DNA of 64,000 nucleotides, from the NCBI GenBank assembly GCA_036375695.1, contig DASVBU010000040.1, positions 49,224-113,223 on the forward strand, written 5' to 3'. Numbering within the stretch: the first letter of the stretch is position 1; each line of letters opens with the position of its first letter. Of the stretch, positions 1 through 7,518 are shown piece after piece. The notes beneath the pieces were generated by a model, which worked only from the letters and a program-made list of their open reading frames with translations, had not been told where the DNA came from and did not search any database. The position numbers and the translations under genes were made by a program. Source of the stretch: ZC4RG35 sp036375695 (GTDB lineage Bacteria > Actinomycetota > Acidimicrobiia > Spongiisociales > ZC4RG35).

Positions 1-61
1 CCACGGGCAGGGCACTCAGTACGAGCGCCAGCGAGGCGATGAGTACGGATGCTCTCCTCAT
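1..61 (-). CDS. Exported protein, N-terminal fragment (cut by window edge)
   Basis: The complement of 61-1 reads ATG followed by two arginines and an uninterrupted hydrophobic run (MRRASVLIASLALVLSAL), a typical signal-peptide start. A purine-rich ribosome site (AAGGAGAGGAGAGG) lies directly before the ATG. Only about 20 residues are inside the window, so the mature protein and its function are unknown. It is divergent from the ppdK gene. Confidence 0.6.
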   Translation of the reverse strand, partial: MRRASVLIASLALVLSALPV

Positions 62-218
62 CCTCTCCTCTCCTTGTCGCCCGGATCTCTCCGGGAACGA
101 CCTCCCACCGCCCCGTGGGGCCGGACACTATCCCAAAGGATTCCGACGCGTCGTCGGCTCGATGGCCCGATCTGGAGCCTGTGACGATCGGCCCTATTTG
201 GCCCTCGGCCGGTCTGGG

Positions 219-224
219 TAACCT
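219..224 (+). promoter_or_regulatory. -10 hexamer of ppdK, leaderless type
   Basis: TAACCT ends 6 nt before the GTG at 231, with no Shine-Dalgarno between them. Transcription would start at or next to the start codon. It supports GTG 231 as the ppdK start. Confidence 0.5.
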
Positions 225-230
225 TCTGCC

Positions 231-2870
231 GTGCCTCACCTCTACGACTTCGACAAGGGTGACTACACCGACCGCGGCCTCCTGGGAGGGAAGGGCGCCG
301 GTCTCGCCGAGATGACCCATCTCGGGCTCCCCGTACCACCCGGATTCACCATCACCACCGAGGTGTGCCGACACGCCATGAAGACAGGTGAGCTGCCGCC
401 GGACCTCTGGGACGAGGTCGACGCCGCGCTGGACCGTCTCGAGGAGAAGAGCGGTCGCACCTTCGGTGGAGGGACGGCGCCCCTCCTCTTGTCCGTCCGG
501 TCGGGCGCCAAGTTCTCCATGCCCGGCATGATGGACACCGTCCTCAACATCGGGGTCAACGATGAGATCGTGGAGGACCTGATCGCCTGGTCCGGTGACC
601 CCCATTTCGCCTGGGACGTCTACCGGCGCTTCGTCCAGATGTACGGCGACGTGGTGCTCGGCATCGAGGAGAGCCGTTTCCAGGGCGTGCTCACCATGCT
701 GCGGGCCAGGGCCGGGGTGAAGAGCGACGCCGACCTGAGCGCCGCCGACCTCCAACGCGCCACCAAGGAGTTCAAGGCCATCGTCGAGGAGCACCGCCCC
801 GGTCGGCTCCCCTCCGACCCGAGGGAGCAGCTGCGAGGCGCCATCGAGGCCGTCTTCAAGTCGTGGACCAACAAACGCGCCGTCGACTACCGGCGGATCC
901 ACGACATCCCGGACGACCTCGGCACCGCATGCAACGTGCAGATGATGGTGTTCGGCGACCTGGGCGAGGACTCGGGCACCGGCGTGTGCTTCACCCGCGA
1001 CCCATCGAGCGGGGCCCGTGTCTATTACGGCGACTACCTGCCCCAGGCCCAGGGCGAGGATGTCGTCTCCGGCGCCCGCAACACGCTGACGCTGGACGCC
1101 CTCAAGGACCTGCACCCGGACTGCCACCGCGAGCTCGTCGAGCACATGGACCGGCTCGAGGAGAACTACCGGGACATGATGGACATCGAGTTCACCATCG
1201 AGCGAGGCAAGCTCTTCATCCTCCAGTGCCGTGTCGGCAAGCGGACGCCTGCCGCCGCGGTCAGGATCGCGGTGGCCATCGCCAACGAGGGCACCATCAC
1301 CCGGGAGGAGGCCCTTCTCCGGGTCGACCCCGAGTCACTGGAGCAACTCCACCGCCCCCGTGTCGACCCCAAGACCGACGCCAAACCGGTGGCCACCGGC
1401 GTCGACGCCTCCCCGGGCGCCGCGGTGGGCGTGATCAGCTTCGACTCCGACGACGCCGTCCGGATGGCCGCCGAGGGCCAGGACGTGATCCTGGTCAGGC
1501 CGGAGACCACGCCCGACGACATCCACGGCATGGCTGCCGCCGTTGGCATCCTCACCAGCCAGGGCGGGAAGACCTCACACGCCGCAGTGGTGGCGCGAGG
1601 CATGGGCAAGCCGGCCGTCACCGGGGCAGCGGCGCTGACGGTGGACGTGCACGGCGGTGTCCTCCTCGTGGGTGGCCGCGAGCTGCGACGCGGCGACAAG
1701 ATCACCATCGACGGGACCAGCGGCAAGGTCTACGTCGGAGATGTCGATCTCGTGGCGCCGGAGACGCTGCCCGAGCTCCTCACCCTCCTGGAGTGGGCCG
1801 ACGCCATCCGGACGCTGGGTGTCCGGGCCAACGCCGACACGCCGGAGGACGCCGCCGAGGCGAGACGGCGGGGCGCCCAGGGCATCGGTCTCGCCCGCAC
1901 CGAGCACATGTTCATGGGCGAGCGGCTCCAGATCGTCCAGAAGGTGATCCTCGCCAGGAACCAGCTCGACCGTCAACGTGCGCTCGAAGAGCTGGAGAAG
2001 CAGCAGGTGGACGACTTCGAGGCGATCCTCGAGGCGATGGACGGCCTCCCCGTGGTGGTCCGTCTCCTCGATCCGCCGCTGCACGAGTTCCTCCCCTCCC
2101 GCCTCGAGCTGGAGCAGGAGGCCCTGCGCCGGGTGCGTGCCGGCAGGCCGATCGACGAGATCCGGGACATGTCGAATCAGGTGGCCAAATGGGAAGAGGA
2201 CAACCCGATGCTCGGCCTCCGGGGTGTCCGTCTCGGCCTGGTGCTGCCCGACCTGTACCGGATGCAGGCCCGGGCGGCGATCAACGCGGTCTGCCGTCGC
2301 CTCGACGCCGGCGGCAAGCCCCACCTGGAGATCATGATCCCGCTCGTCTCGACGGTCGAGGAGCTCCGACGCATGCGGGAGATGATCTGCCAGGAGGTCG
2401 AGGAGGCGGAAGCCCGGACCGACCACGAGCTCCACATCCCCATCGGGACGATGATCGAGCTGCCCCGGGCGGCGCTGACCGCCGGGGAGATCGCCCAGGT
2501 GGCCGACTTCTTCAGCTTCGGCACCAACGACCTGACCCAGATGACCTACGGCCTGAGCCGGGACGACGCGGAGCGTCTGTTCCTCCATCAGTACGTGGAG
2601 GAGGGGATCCTGAAGAACGACCCGTTCCAGACCATCGACCGCCACGGTGTGGGGAGGCTCGTGGAGGTCGCCTGCAAGGAGGGACGGGCGTCCAACCCGA
2701 GCCTCCAACTCGGCGTCTGCGGCGAGCACGGGGGCGAGGCGCGATCGATCGCCTTCTTCGCCGAGGTCGGCCTGGACTACGTGTCTTGCAGCCCGTTCCG
2801 GGTGGAGGGTGCCCGGCTCGCCGCCGCCCAGGTGGCGATCAAGGGGCTCGAGACGACCGACACCCGCTAG
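231..2870 (+). CDS. ppdK: Pyruvate, phosphate dikinase
   Basis: This 879-residue protein is full length for PPDK, which interconverts pyruvate + ATP + Pi and phosphoenolpyruvate + AMP + PPi in the cytoplasm. An N-terminal nucleotide-binding region (GGKGAGLAEM near residue 20) is followed by the phosphohistidine domain with GGKTSHAAVVARG (catalytic His450) and a C-terminal PEP/pyruvate barrel ending with the LGVCGEHGGE active-site cysteine motif. The GTG start is supported by a -10 hexamer 6 nt upstream. The gene stands alone and converges on the meaB-like gene, sharing a CTAG stop. Because PPDK makes or uses PPi, the membrane pyrophosphatase at 17.5 kb is a likely functional partner. Confidence 0.97.
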   Translation: MPHLYDFDKGDYTDRGLLGGKGAGLAEMTHLGLPVPPGFTITTEVCRHAMKTGELPPDLWDEVDAALDRLEEKSGRTFGGGTAPLLLSVRSGAKFSMPGMMDTVLNIGVNDEIVEDLIAWSGDPHFAWDVYRRFVQMYGDVVLGIEESRFQGVLTMLRARAGVKSDADLSAADLQRATKEFKAIVEEHRPGRLPSDPREQLRGAIEAVFKSWTNKRAVDYRRIHDIPDDLGTACNVQMMVFGDLGEDSGTGVCFTRDPSSGARVYYGDYLPQAQGEDVVSGARNTLTLDALKDLHPDCHRELVEHMDRLEENYRDMMDIEFTIERGKLFILQCRVGKRTPAAAVRIAVAIANEGTITREEALLRVDPESLEQLHRPRVDPKTDAKPVATGVDASPGAAVGVISFDSDDAVRMAAEGQDVILVRPETTPDDIHGMAAAVGILTSQGGKTSHAAVVARGMGKPAVTGAAALTVDVHGGVLLVGGRELRRGDKITIDGTSGKVYVGDVDLVAPETLPELLTLLEWADAIRTLGVRANADTPEDAAEARRRGAQGIGLARTEHMFMGERLQIVQKVILARNQLDRQRALEELEKQQVDDFEAILEAMDGLPVVVRLLDPPLHEFLPSRLELEQEALRRVRAGRPIDEIRDMSNQVAKWEEDNPMLGLRGVRLGLVLPDLYRMQARAAINAVCRRLDAGGKPHLEIMIPLVSTVEELRRMREMICQEVEEAEARTDHELHIPIGTMIELPRAALTAGEIAQVADFFSFGTNDLTQMTYGLSRDDAERLFLHQYVEEGILKNDPFQTIDRHGVGRLVEVACKEGRASNPSLQLGVCGEHGGEARSIAFFAEVGLDYVSCSPFRVEGARLAAAQVAIKGLETTDTR

Positions 2871-3553
2871 AGACGCTCGACCAGGTCGGCCACACCCTCG
2901 CCGGTCGCGGCGCTGGTGACCAGCACCTCGAACCCGTGGTCCTCCGCCGCGGAGTTCAGGGCGCGGCGCACCTCGTCGGCCCCGGGCCGGTCCGCTTTGT
3001 TGACCACCACGATGTCGGCCACCTCGAGGATCCCGGCCTTGTCCGCCTGGACGTCGTCACCCCACGCCGGGGTCAACACGAGGACGACCACGTCGGCGAC
3101 GTTCATCACGTCGACCTCCGATTGACCGACGCCGACCGTCTCCACGATGAGGCGATCGAAGCCGGCCAGGGCCATGAGCTTCAGGGCGGCGGCGGCCGCC
3201 GGCGCCAGACCACCCATGTGGCCCCGATTGGCCATGGAACGGATGTACACGCCGTCGTCACCTGTGTGCTCCTGCATCCGGATGCGGTCGCCGAGGATGG
3301 CACCTCCGGTCTTGGGGCTGGACGGGTCGACGGCCAGCACCGCCACCGTCTCCCCGCGCTGTCGGAGCATCCGGACGATGGCATCGACGAGGGTTGACTT
3401 GCCGGCGCCGGGCGGGCCGGTGATCCCGACGACCCGACGTCCGGGAGCCGCGACGGTGTCCAGGGTCGCTCCCGCCTCGGCAAGGCTGATCGCCCGGGCC
3501 AGGGCGCGTCGGTCACCGGCGCGCACCGATTCCAGGAGACCCGGGTCGATCAT
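2867..3553 (-). CDS. MeaB/ArgK-family GTPase, short form
   Basis: MeaB-type G3E GTPases protect and load adenosylcobalamin on methylmalonyl-CoA mutase. Visible motifs are the P-loop GITGPPGAGKST near residue 45, the VETVGVGQSEVDV switch region and the VVNKAD guanine-specificity motif. At 228 residues it lacks roughly the last 80-100 residues of typical MeaB (about 310-330), the C-terminal dimerisation part, yet ends cleanly at a TAG stop. No mutase subunit is nearby. Family assignment is firm; the mutase partner is inferred. Confidence 0.85.
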   Translation of the reverse strand: MIDPGLLESVRAGDRRALARAISLAEAGATLDTVAAPGRRVVGITGPPGAGKSTLVDAIVRMLRQRGETVAVLAVDPSSPKTGGAILGDRIRMQEHTGDDGVYIRSMANRGHMGGLAPAAAAALKLMALAGFDRLIVETVGVGQSEVDVMNVADVVVLVLTPAWGDDVQADKAGILEVADIVVVNKADRPGADEVRRALNSAAEDHGFEVLVTSAATGEGVADLVERL

Positions 3554-3561
3554 GGGCAGGG

Positions 3562-3567
3562 AGCCTA
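3562..3567 (-). promoter_or_regulatory. -10 hexamer of the meaB-like gene
   Basis: On the minus strand TAGGCT lies 8 nt before the ATG at 3553, with no ribosome site between. Confidence 0.45.
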
Positions 3568-3576
3568 AGCCCCGCC

Positions 3577-3903
3577 TCAGAAGGGCAGCTGGATCCCGGA
3601 GCCGGCCTCTTCCATGCTGCCGGGCACCTCGGAGGTCGCCACCACCTCGGTGACGCCCGGGACCCGGTCGGTGAGGATCCTCTCGATGCCGGCCTTGAGG
3701 GTCATCATCGAGAGAGGGCAGCCGCCACAGGCGCCGACCATCTCCAGCTCGACACGACCGCCATCGACGCCGAGCAGCACGATGTCGCCGCCGTCGGCCT
3801 GGACGGCCGGGCGGATGTACTCGATGGCGGCCTCGAGTGCGTCGAGGTCGACCTCTCCGGCCTCGGCGGGCTTGGAGATGGAGACGGGGGTGGGCTGTGT
3901 CAT
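3577..3903 (-). CDS. NifU C-terminal-domain protein (Fe-S cluster carrier)
   Basis: A 108-residue protein made almost entirely of a NifU C-terminal (Nfu) domain, which binds a transient Fe-S cluster and passes it to apo-enzymes. The cluster-binding pair is visible as GACGGCPLS (CxxC), preceded by the conserved IRPAVQADGGDI segment. There is no A-type or NifU N-terminal domain. It lies between meaB and murA on the same strand but with its own 5' region; a TAGGAT hexamer sits about 40 nt upstream of the ATG. Confidence 0.9.
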   Translation of the reverse strand: MTQPTPVSISKPAEAGEVDLDALEAAIEYIRPAVQADGGDIVLLGVDGGRVELEMVGACGGCPLSMMTLKAGIERILTDRVPGVTEVVATSEVPGSMEEAGSGIQLPF

Positions 3904-3977
3904 CTGTTCTCTCGAACCTCGGGATCCGTTTCGATGTTCCCGATCCTAGGGCCGGGACGAGGGTGTCAGAACCCGGC

Positions 3978-5228
3978 TCATGTCAGTTCGATTGCTGCGC
4001 CCAGCGAAGCGAGTCGTCCGGCGAAGTCCTCGTACCCGCGGTCGATGTGGGCCACGTCGCCCACCTCGGTGACTCCGTCGGCCCGCAGCCCGGCGATCAC
4101 CAATGCCGCACCGGCCCGGATATCGGGGGCCAACACGGGACAGCCCTGGAGCTGCTCCACGCCCCGGATCACCGCGTGAGGGCCCTCGACCGAGATGTCC
4201 GCACCCATCCGGGCGAGCTCCCCCACGTAGCGGAACCGGGCGTCGTAGAGGTTCTCGGTGATGACGGAGACCCCGGACGCCACGCTGAGATAGGCGACCA
4301 TCTGGGGGTGCATGTCGGTGTGGAACCCGGGATAGGGCAGGGTGGCGAAGTCCACCGGTGCGGGACGCTCCGGGCCCTGGATCTGGAACCAGTCGTCCCC
4401 CCGCTCCACATTGCAGCCACTGTCCTCCAGCTTGCGCAACTCCATGCGGAGATGGCCCGGCCGGCAGTCGGTGATCGTGACCTCTCCCCCGGTGATAGCC
4501 GCGGCGACCGCGTAGGTGCCGGCCTCGAGACGGTCGGGGATGACGTCGTGTTCCACGGGATTGAGCCTCTCGACGCCCTCGATGGTGACCAGAGATGTCC
4601 CTCCGCCGGTGATCCGGGCTCCCATGGCGTTGAGCAGGTCGATGAGATCCTCGATCTCCGGCTCCCGGGCGGCATTGACCACGGTGGTGCGCCCCTCGGC
4701 GAGCACGCCGGCGAACAGCAGGTTCTCGGTGGCACCCACGGAGGGGAAGGGAAGCTCGACCTCGGCTCCGCGCATCCGTCCGTCCACCCGGCCGACCAGC
4801 TCGCCGTGGATCAGCTCGAACTTCGCCCCCATCGCCTCCAGACCGTCGAGATGCCACTCGATCGGGCGGGCGCCGAGGTCGTCGCCGCCGGGCAGGGCGA
4901 TGCGGGCCTGGCCACAGCGGGAGAGGAGCGGCCCCAGGGCGACTATCGAGGCGCGCATCTTCCGCACCAGCTCGATGGGGGTCACCGGGTCGACGTCGTC
5001 GGGGACCACCGTCCACAGCTCGTGGTCCCCGAACTCGACGGTGCATCCGGTGTGACGGAGCACGTCCGCCATCAGCTCGACGTCGAGGATGCGGGGGACG
5101 TTGGTGAGCCTGTGCCTTCCGGGGGCGAGGAGGGCGGCCACCATCTCCTTCAGGACCGCGTTCTTGGCTCCTCTCACTCCGATGGTCCCGGAAAGGACGC
5201 GACCCCCCTCGACGGTGATGGTGGGCAT
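3978..5228 (-). CDS. murA: UDP-N-acetylglucosamine 1-carboxyvinyltransferase
   Basis: MurA carries out the first committed step of peptidoglycan synthesis, adding enolpyruvate from PEP to UDP-GlcNAc. The 416-residue product has the family landmarks: an early GAKNA motif, LGPLLSRCGQARIALPGG, and RAGAALVIAGL near the C-terminus. The residue at the position of the fosfomycin-alkylated cysteine (E. coli Cys115) is Asp116 in GGDDLGARP, as in mycobacterial MurA. The ATG at 5228 is chosen over an in-frame TTG at 5237 because a TACATT hexamer lies 7 nt upstream of the ATG and overlaps the TTG. Confidence 0.97.
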   Translation of the reverse strand: MPTITVEGGRVLSGTIGVRGAKNAVLKEMVAALLAPGRHRLTNVPRILDVELMADVLRHTGCTVEFGDHELWTVVPDDVDPVTPIELVRKMRASIVALGPLLSRCGQARIALPGGDDLGARPIEWHLDGLEAMGAKFELIHGELVGRVDGRMRGAEVELPFPSVGATENLLFAGVLAEGRTTVVNAAREPEIEDLIDLLNAMGARITGGGTSLVTIEGVERLNPVEHDVIPDRLEAGTYAVAAAITGGEVTITDCRPGHLRMELRKLEDSGCNVERGDDWFQIQGPERPAPVDFATLPYPGFHTDMHPQMVAYLSVASGVSVITENLYDARFRYVGELARMGADISVEGPHAVIRGVEQLQGCPVLAPDIRAGAALVIAGLRADGVTEVGDVAHIDRGYEDFAGRLASLGAAIELT

Positions 5229-5235
5229 CGGCGTC

Positions 5236-5241
5236 AATGTA
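5236..5241 (-). promoter_or_regulatory. -10 hexamer deciding the murA start
   Basis: TACATT on the minus strand is followed by 7 nt and then the ATG at 5228. Its position rules out the upstream TTG, which it overlaps. Confidence 0.55.
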
Positions 5242-5293
5242 GTGGTGGGTGCGGGCGGCGCCGGCGATGGCGATCGGGACCCCAGTCGATGGC

Positions 5294-5299
5294 TACCCT
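5294..5299 (+). promoter_or_regulatory. -10 hexamer of rpiB
   Basis: TACCCT, then 9 nt, then ATG 5309. An in-frame ATG at 5249 lies upstream of this element, which favours 5309 as the start. Confidence 0.4.
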
Positions 5300-5308
5300 G
5301 CCGTGGCC

Positions 5309-5749
5309 ATGCGAATTGCTCTCGGGTCGGATCACGCCGGCTACTCGATGAAGGAACACCTTGCGGCGTGGCTCGCCGAATCCGGCCACGCGGTCTACGA
5401 CCTCGGGACCCATTCCGAAGACCCGGTCGACTATCCCGACTACTCCGCGTCGGTGGCGCGTGCGGTGCTCGACGGTCGGGCCGACCGGGGGATCATCGTC
5501 TGCGGCTCGGGCGCCGGCGCCTGCATCGCGGCCAACAAGCTCGCGGGCATCCGGGCGGGGGTGGCGCACGACGCCTACACCGCCCGGCAGATGGTGGAGC
5601 ACGACGACGTCAACGTGCTCTGCCTCGGCTCCCGTGTCATCGGGCCGGCTTTGGCCGAGACCGTGGTCCAGACCTTCATCGAGGCTCGGTTCTCCCGCGA
5701 GGATCGCCACGTCCGCCGCCTGGAGAAGATCCGGGCCCTGGAGCAGTAG
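5309..5749 (+). CDS. rpiB: Ribose-5-phosphate isomerase B (RpiB/LacAB family)
   Basis: This 146-residue sugar-phosphate isomerase interconverts ribose 5-phosphate and ribulose 5-phosphate in the pentose phosphate pathway. The start MRIALGSDHAGY is the family N-terminus, with the Asp/His pair of the active site. CGSGAGACIAANK contains the catalytic cysteine, and the HDAYTARQMVEHDDVNVLCLG block is conserved. Length matches the family (about 145-160). It is divergent from murA and converges on the thioredoxin-like gene, leaving one base between the stops. Confidence 0.95.
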   Translation: MRIALGSDHAGYSMKEHLAAWLAESGHAVYDLGTHSEDPVDYPDYSASVARAVLDGRADRGIIVCGSGAGACIAANKLAGIRAGVAHDAYTARQMVEHDDVNVLCLGSRVIGPALAETVVQTFIEARFSREDRHVRRLEKIRALEQ

Positions 5750-5750
5750 G

Positions 5751-6368
5751 TCAGCCCTCGATCGAACTCTCGGCGATCGCCGCCAGGGCGTTCAGACCAC
5801 TGACACCGATCTCACCGGCCGCCCGGCCCAGATTCTTGTTCTCGCCGTCGAGCACGATGTAGGTGGGCGTGGAGAGGACCCCGAAGCCCTGGACGATCTC
5901 GTTCTCGGCGCTGTCCATCACCGTGGGAACGTCCCAGCCTTCGCGCTCCAGCCAGTCCTGGGGCGGGAAGTTGGGGCGGCTGGCGTTGGTGAAGATGGTC
6001 GCCGCGTAGAGGTCGACACCTTCGGGGAGCCCGCCGTCTTCGAGCCAGTCGATGATGCGGGGCACCTCCGCCTGGCAATGGGGGCACCAATGGGCGAGGA
6101 AGACAACGATCTTGGGCCGGCCGTCGGGCCCGATGGTGATCTCGTTGCCGTTCCAGTCGGTCCCCGTGACGGTCGGAGCGGTCATCCCCACCGCCGGATC
6201 ACCGGCGTTGGGGTTCTCCACCATCGGGAGGTTCTCGCCTTCCACGGTCGGGTCCCCATAACCGGCGTTGGGATCCCTGGCCGGCTCGTTGGCGATGGCC
6301 CAGGCGAGACCGACGATCAGGGCCAGGCCGACGACACCCCCGACGATCCAGAGCAGCTTCTTGTTCAT
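5751..6368 (-). CDS. Membrane-anchored thioredoxin-like (TlpA/ResA type) protein
   Basis: A 205-residue protein with one N-terminal membrane helix (about residues 5-25), a short linker and an extracytoplasmic thioredoxin fold. The active site is WCPHC (Cys95, Cys98). Its start overlaps the stop of the upstream DsbB-like gene by 4 bp (ATGA), so the two are probably translated together. The likely job is thiol-disulfide exchange outside the membrane, with DsbB recycling it. A role in cytochrome c maturation is possible, but no ccm/ccs gene is nearby. Confidence 0.88.
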   Translation of the reverse strand: MNKKLLWIVGGVVGLALIVGLAWAIANEPARDPNAGYGDPTVEGENLPMVENPNAGDPAVGMTAPTVTGTDWNGNEITIGPDGRPKIVVFLAHWCPHCQAEVPRIIDWLEDGGLPEGVDLYAATIFTNASRPNFPPQDWLEREGWDVPTVMDSAENEIVQGFGVLSTPTYIVLDGENKNLGRAAGEIGVSGLNALAAIAESSIEG

Positions 6369-6898
6369 TCCTTCTTCGCCTTCACGTAGAACAGGAGCAG
6401 GACGGAGATGAGCGTAAACCCGGCTCCGGCCATAAACGGGATCGAGACGAACCCGAAGACCTCGACATAGCGGGCGCTACAGGGGTTGGTCGGGTTGCAG
6501 GAGATGCCCTCGAGATGCGGGAAGATCTGGATGACGTAGTGGTAGACCGAGGTGGCGAGGCCGAGGAGCGACATGGGCAACGCGACATACTTCACCGCCG
6601 GCTTCTTCCAGATCGCCCCGCCGAGCAGTATCAGTGACAGGGGGTACATGAATCCACGCTGCACCCAGCAGAGCAGGCATGGGACGAACCCCACGACCTC
6701 CGAGTAGACGAGCGAACCGGTGGTGCACACTGCAGCCACCGCCCAGGCCAGCCAGAGGGCGCCATTCCCGAGCAGCCGACCCGCCGCCTCCCGGCCCTTG
6801 GCGAGCCGGTAGGTCACGAGCGCCGCGGCGCCGGCCAGGGACACCAGAGCGAGCAGCGCCAGGAAGGTGTTGTAGAGGCGGAGGGCTTGATCGGACAT
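6365..6898 (-). CDS. DsbB/BdbC-family disulfide oxidoreductase
   Basis: A 177-residue four-helix membrane protein that passes electrons from a thiol oxidase to quinone. The first cysteine pair is PCLLCW (Cys74, Cys77), followed by QRGFMYPLSL. The second pair is GISCNPTNPC (Cys134, Cys140). Both pairs and the spacing fit DsbB/BdbC. It is the first gene of a two-gene unit with the thioredoxin-like protein. A TACGCT hexamer 9 nt before the ATG is the probable promoter. Confidence 0.9.
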   Translation of the reverse strand: MSDQALRLYNTFLALLALVSLAGAAALVTYRLAKGREAAGRLLGNGALWLAWAVAAVCTTGSLVYSEVVGFVPCLLCWVQRGFMYPLSLILLGGAIWKKPAVKYVALPMSLLGLATSVYHYVIQIFPHLEGISCNPTNPCSARYVEVFGFVSIPFMAGAGFTLISVLLLFYVKAKKE

Positions 6899-6907
6899 GG
6901 TCAGCGG

Positions 6908-6913
6908 AGCGTA
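6908..6913 (-). promoter_or_regulatory. -10 hexamer of the dsbB-like gene
   Basis: TACGCT on the minus strand, 9 nt before ATG 6898, no ribosome site. Confidence 0.4.
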
Positions 6914-6936
6914 ACGACGCGTGGAGATCTAGCTGC

Positions 6937-7257
6937 TCAGTAGCTGGAGAAGCGGCCTGGAGGCGACAGCTCGTCCGGGTCCACGATCTTTACCTCGGCG
7001 GTCTCACCCATCTCCTGGATGACCGAGGCGTGGACCTCGAGCTGGGTCGGGGAGGCGACCTTGAGCAGTTGGTAGCGATGCCTCTCCCCGTCGATGGTCA
7101 GGTCGACACTGGCCATCAGACCCGAGGGAGGCGCATCCACCGTGCCGCCGGCCGCTGCGGCGAGGCTGCGCAGCATGTTGAGGGCGATCTGATAGGTGGA
7201 GAAGGGTCCGAACACCTCCGGTTCTGCTCCCTCAGGCAGGTAGAGGATCATGTACAT
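6937..7257 (-). CDS. Uncharacterised 106-residue protein
   Basis: I do not recognise this protein. It has no signal peptide or membrane segment and is acidic and probably cytoplasmic. The N-terminus has a FGPFSTYQIALNML segment, and the middle holds alternating hydrophobic residues (SVDLTIDGERHRYQLLKV) that suggest beta strands. A TACACT hexamer lies 11 nt upstream of the ATG. It sits between dsbB and the tRNA-Glu locus, with no clear operon partner. Confidence 0.65.
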   Translation of the reverse strand: MYMILYLPEGAEPEVFGPFSTYQIALNMLRSLAAAAGGTVDAPPSGLMASVDLTIDGERHRYQLLKVASPTQLEVHASVIQEMGETAEVKIVDPDELSPPGRFSSY

Positions 7258-7315
7258 GCCGGCAGGAGAGTGTAAGGCCGACCCTCATGGCGTGCCCCGG
7301 TCCGGGGCGAAGTTG

Positions 7316-7352
7316 TGGCAGTCCCGACCGGATTCGAACCGGCGTTTCCGGC
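7316..7352 (-). repeat. Duplicated 3' half of tRNA-Glu(UUC), att-like
   Basis: These 37 bases are identical to the 3' half of the tRNA-Glu gene at 7408-7483. The match starts at the 3' strand of the anticodon stem and runs to the CCA end. The copy lies downstream of the gene in the same orientation, 55 bp away. No 5' half is present, so it is not a functional tRNA. This is the pattern left when an integrase uses a tRNA 3' end as its attachment site. Confidence 0.85.
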
Positions 7353-7381
7353 CATGAACGGGGCCCGGCGTCCGATCCCAA

Positions 7382-7397
7382 GCAACAAACGAGTTGC
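7382..7397 (-). other. Small hairpin downstream of tRNA-Glu
   Basis: GCAAC, a 6-nt loop, and GTTGC form a 5-bp stem between the tRNA 3' end and the duplicated fragment. It could be a weak terminator or processing signal; no long T tract follows. Confidence 0.3.
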
Positions 7398-7407
7398 CTG
7401 TCTGACG

Positions 7408-7483
7408 TGGCAGTCCCGACCGGATTCGAACCGGCGTTTCCGGCTTGAAAGGCCGGCGTCCTAGGCCGCTGGACGACGGGACC
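7408..7483 (-). tRNA. tRNA-Glu (anticodon UUC)
   Basis: A 76-nt cloverleaf on the minus strand. The acceptor GGTCCCG pairs with CGGGACT and the CCA end is encoded. The anticodon loop is CTTTCAA, giving UUC, which reads GAA/GAG. The T arm holds GGTTCGAATCC. It lies 35 bp downstream of gltX on the same strand, so it may be co-transcribed with the synthetase that charges it. Confidence 0.97.
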
Positions 7484-7518
7484 AGGGGTTCGACGATGAG
7501 GTTACGGCCCGGAGGGGC

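Noticed and set aside
863..3397. An 844-codon Arg/Pro/Gly-rich frame overlapping ppdK and meaB.
   Set aside because: Composition is typical of a frame-shifted shadow in GC-rich DNA and both real genes cover the region.
7316..7407. A second complete tRNA gene upstream of the annotated tRNA-Glu.
   Set aside because: Only the 3' half matches; the D arm and acceptor 5' strand are absent.
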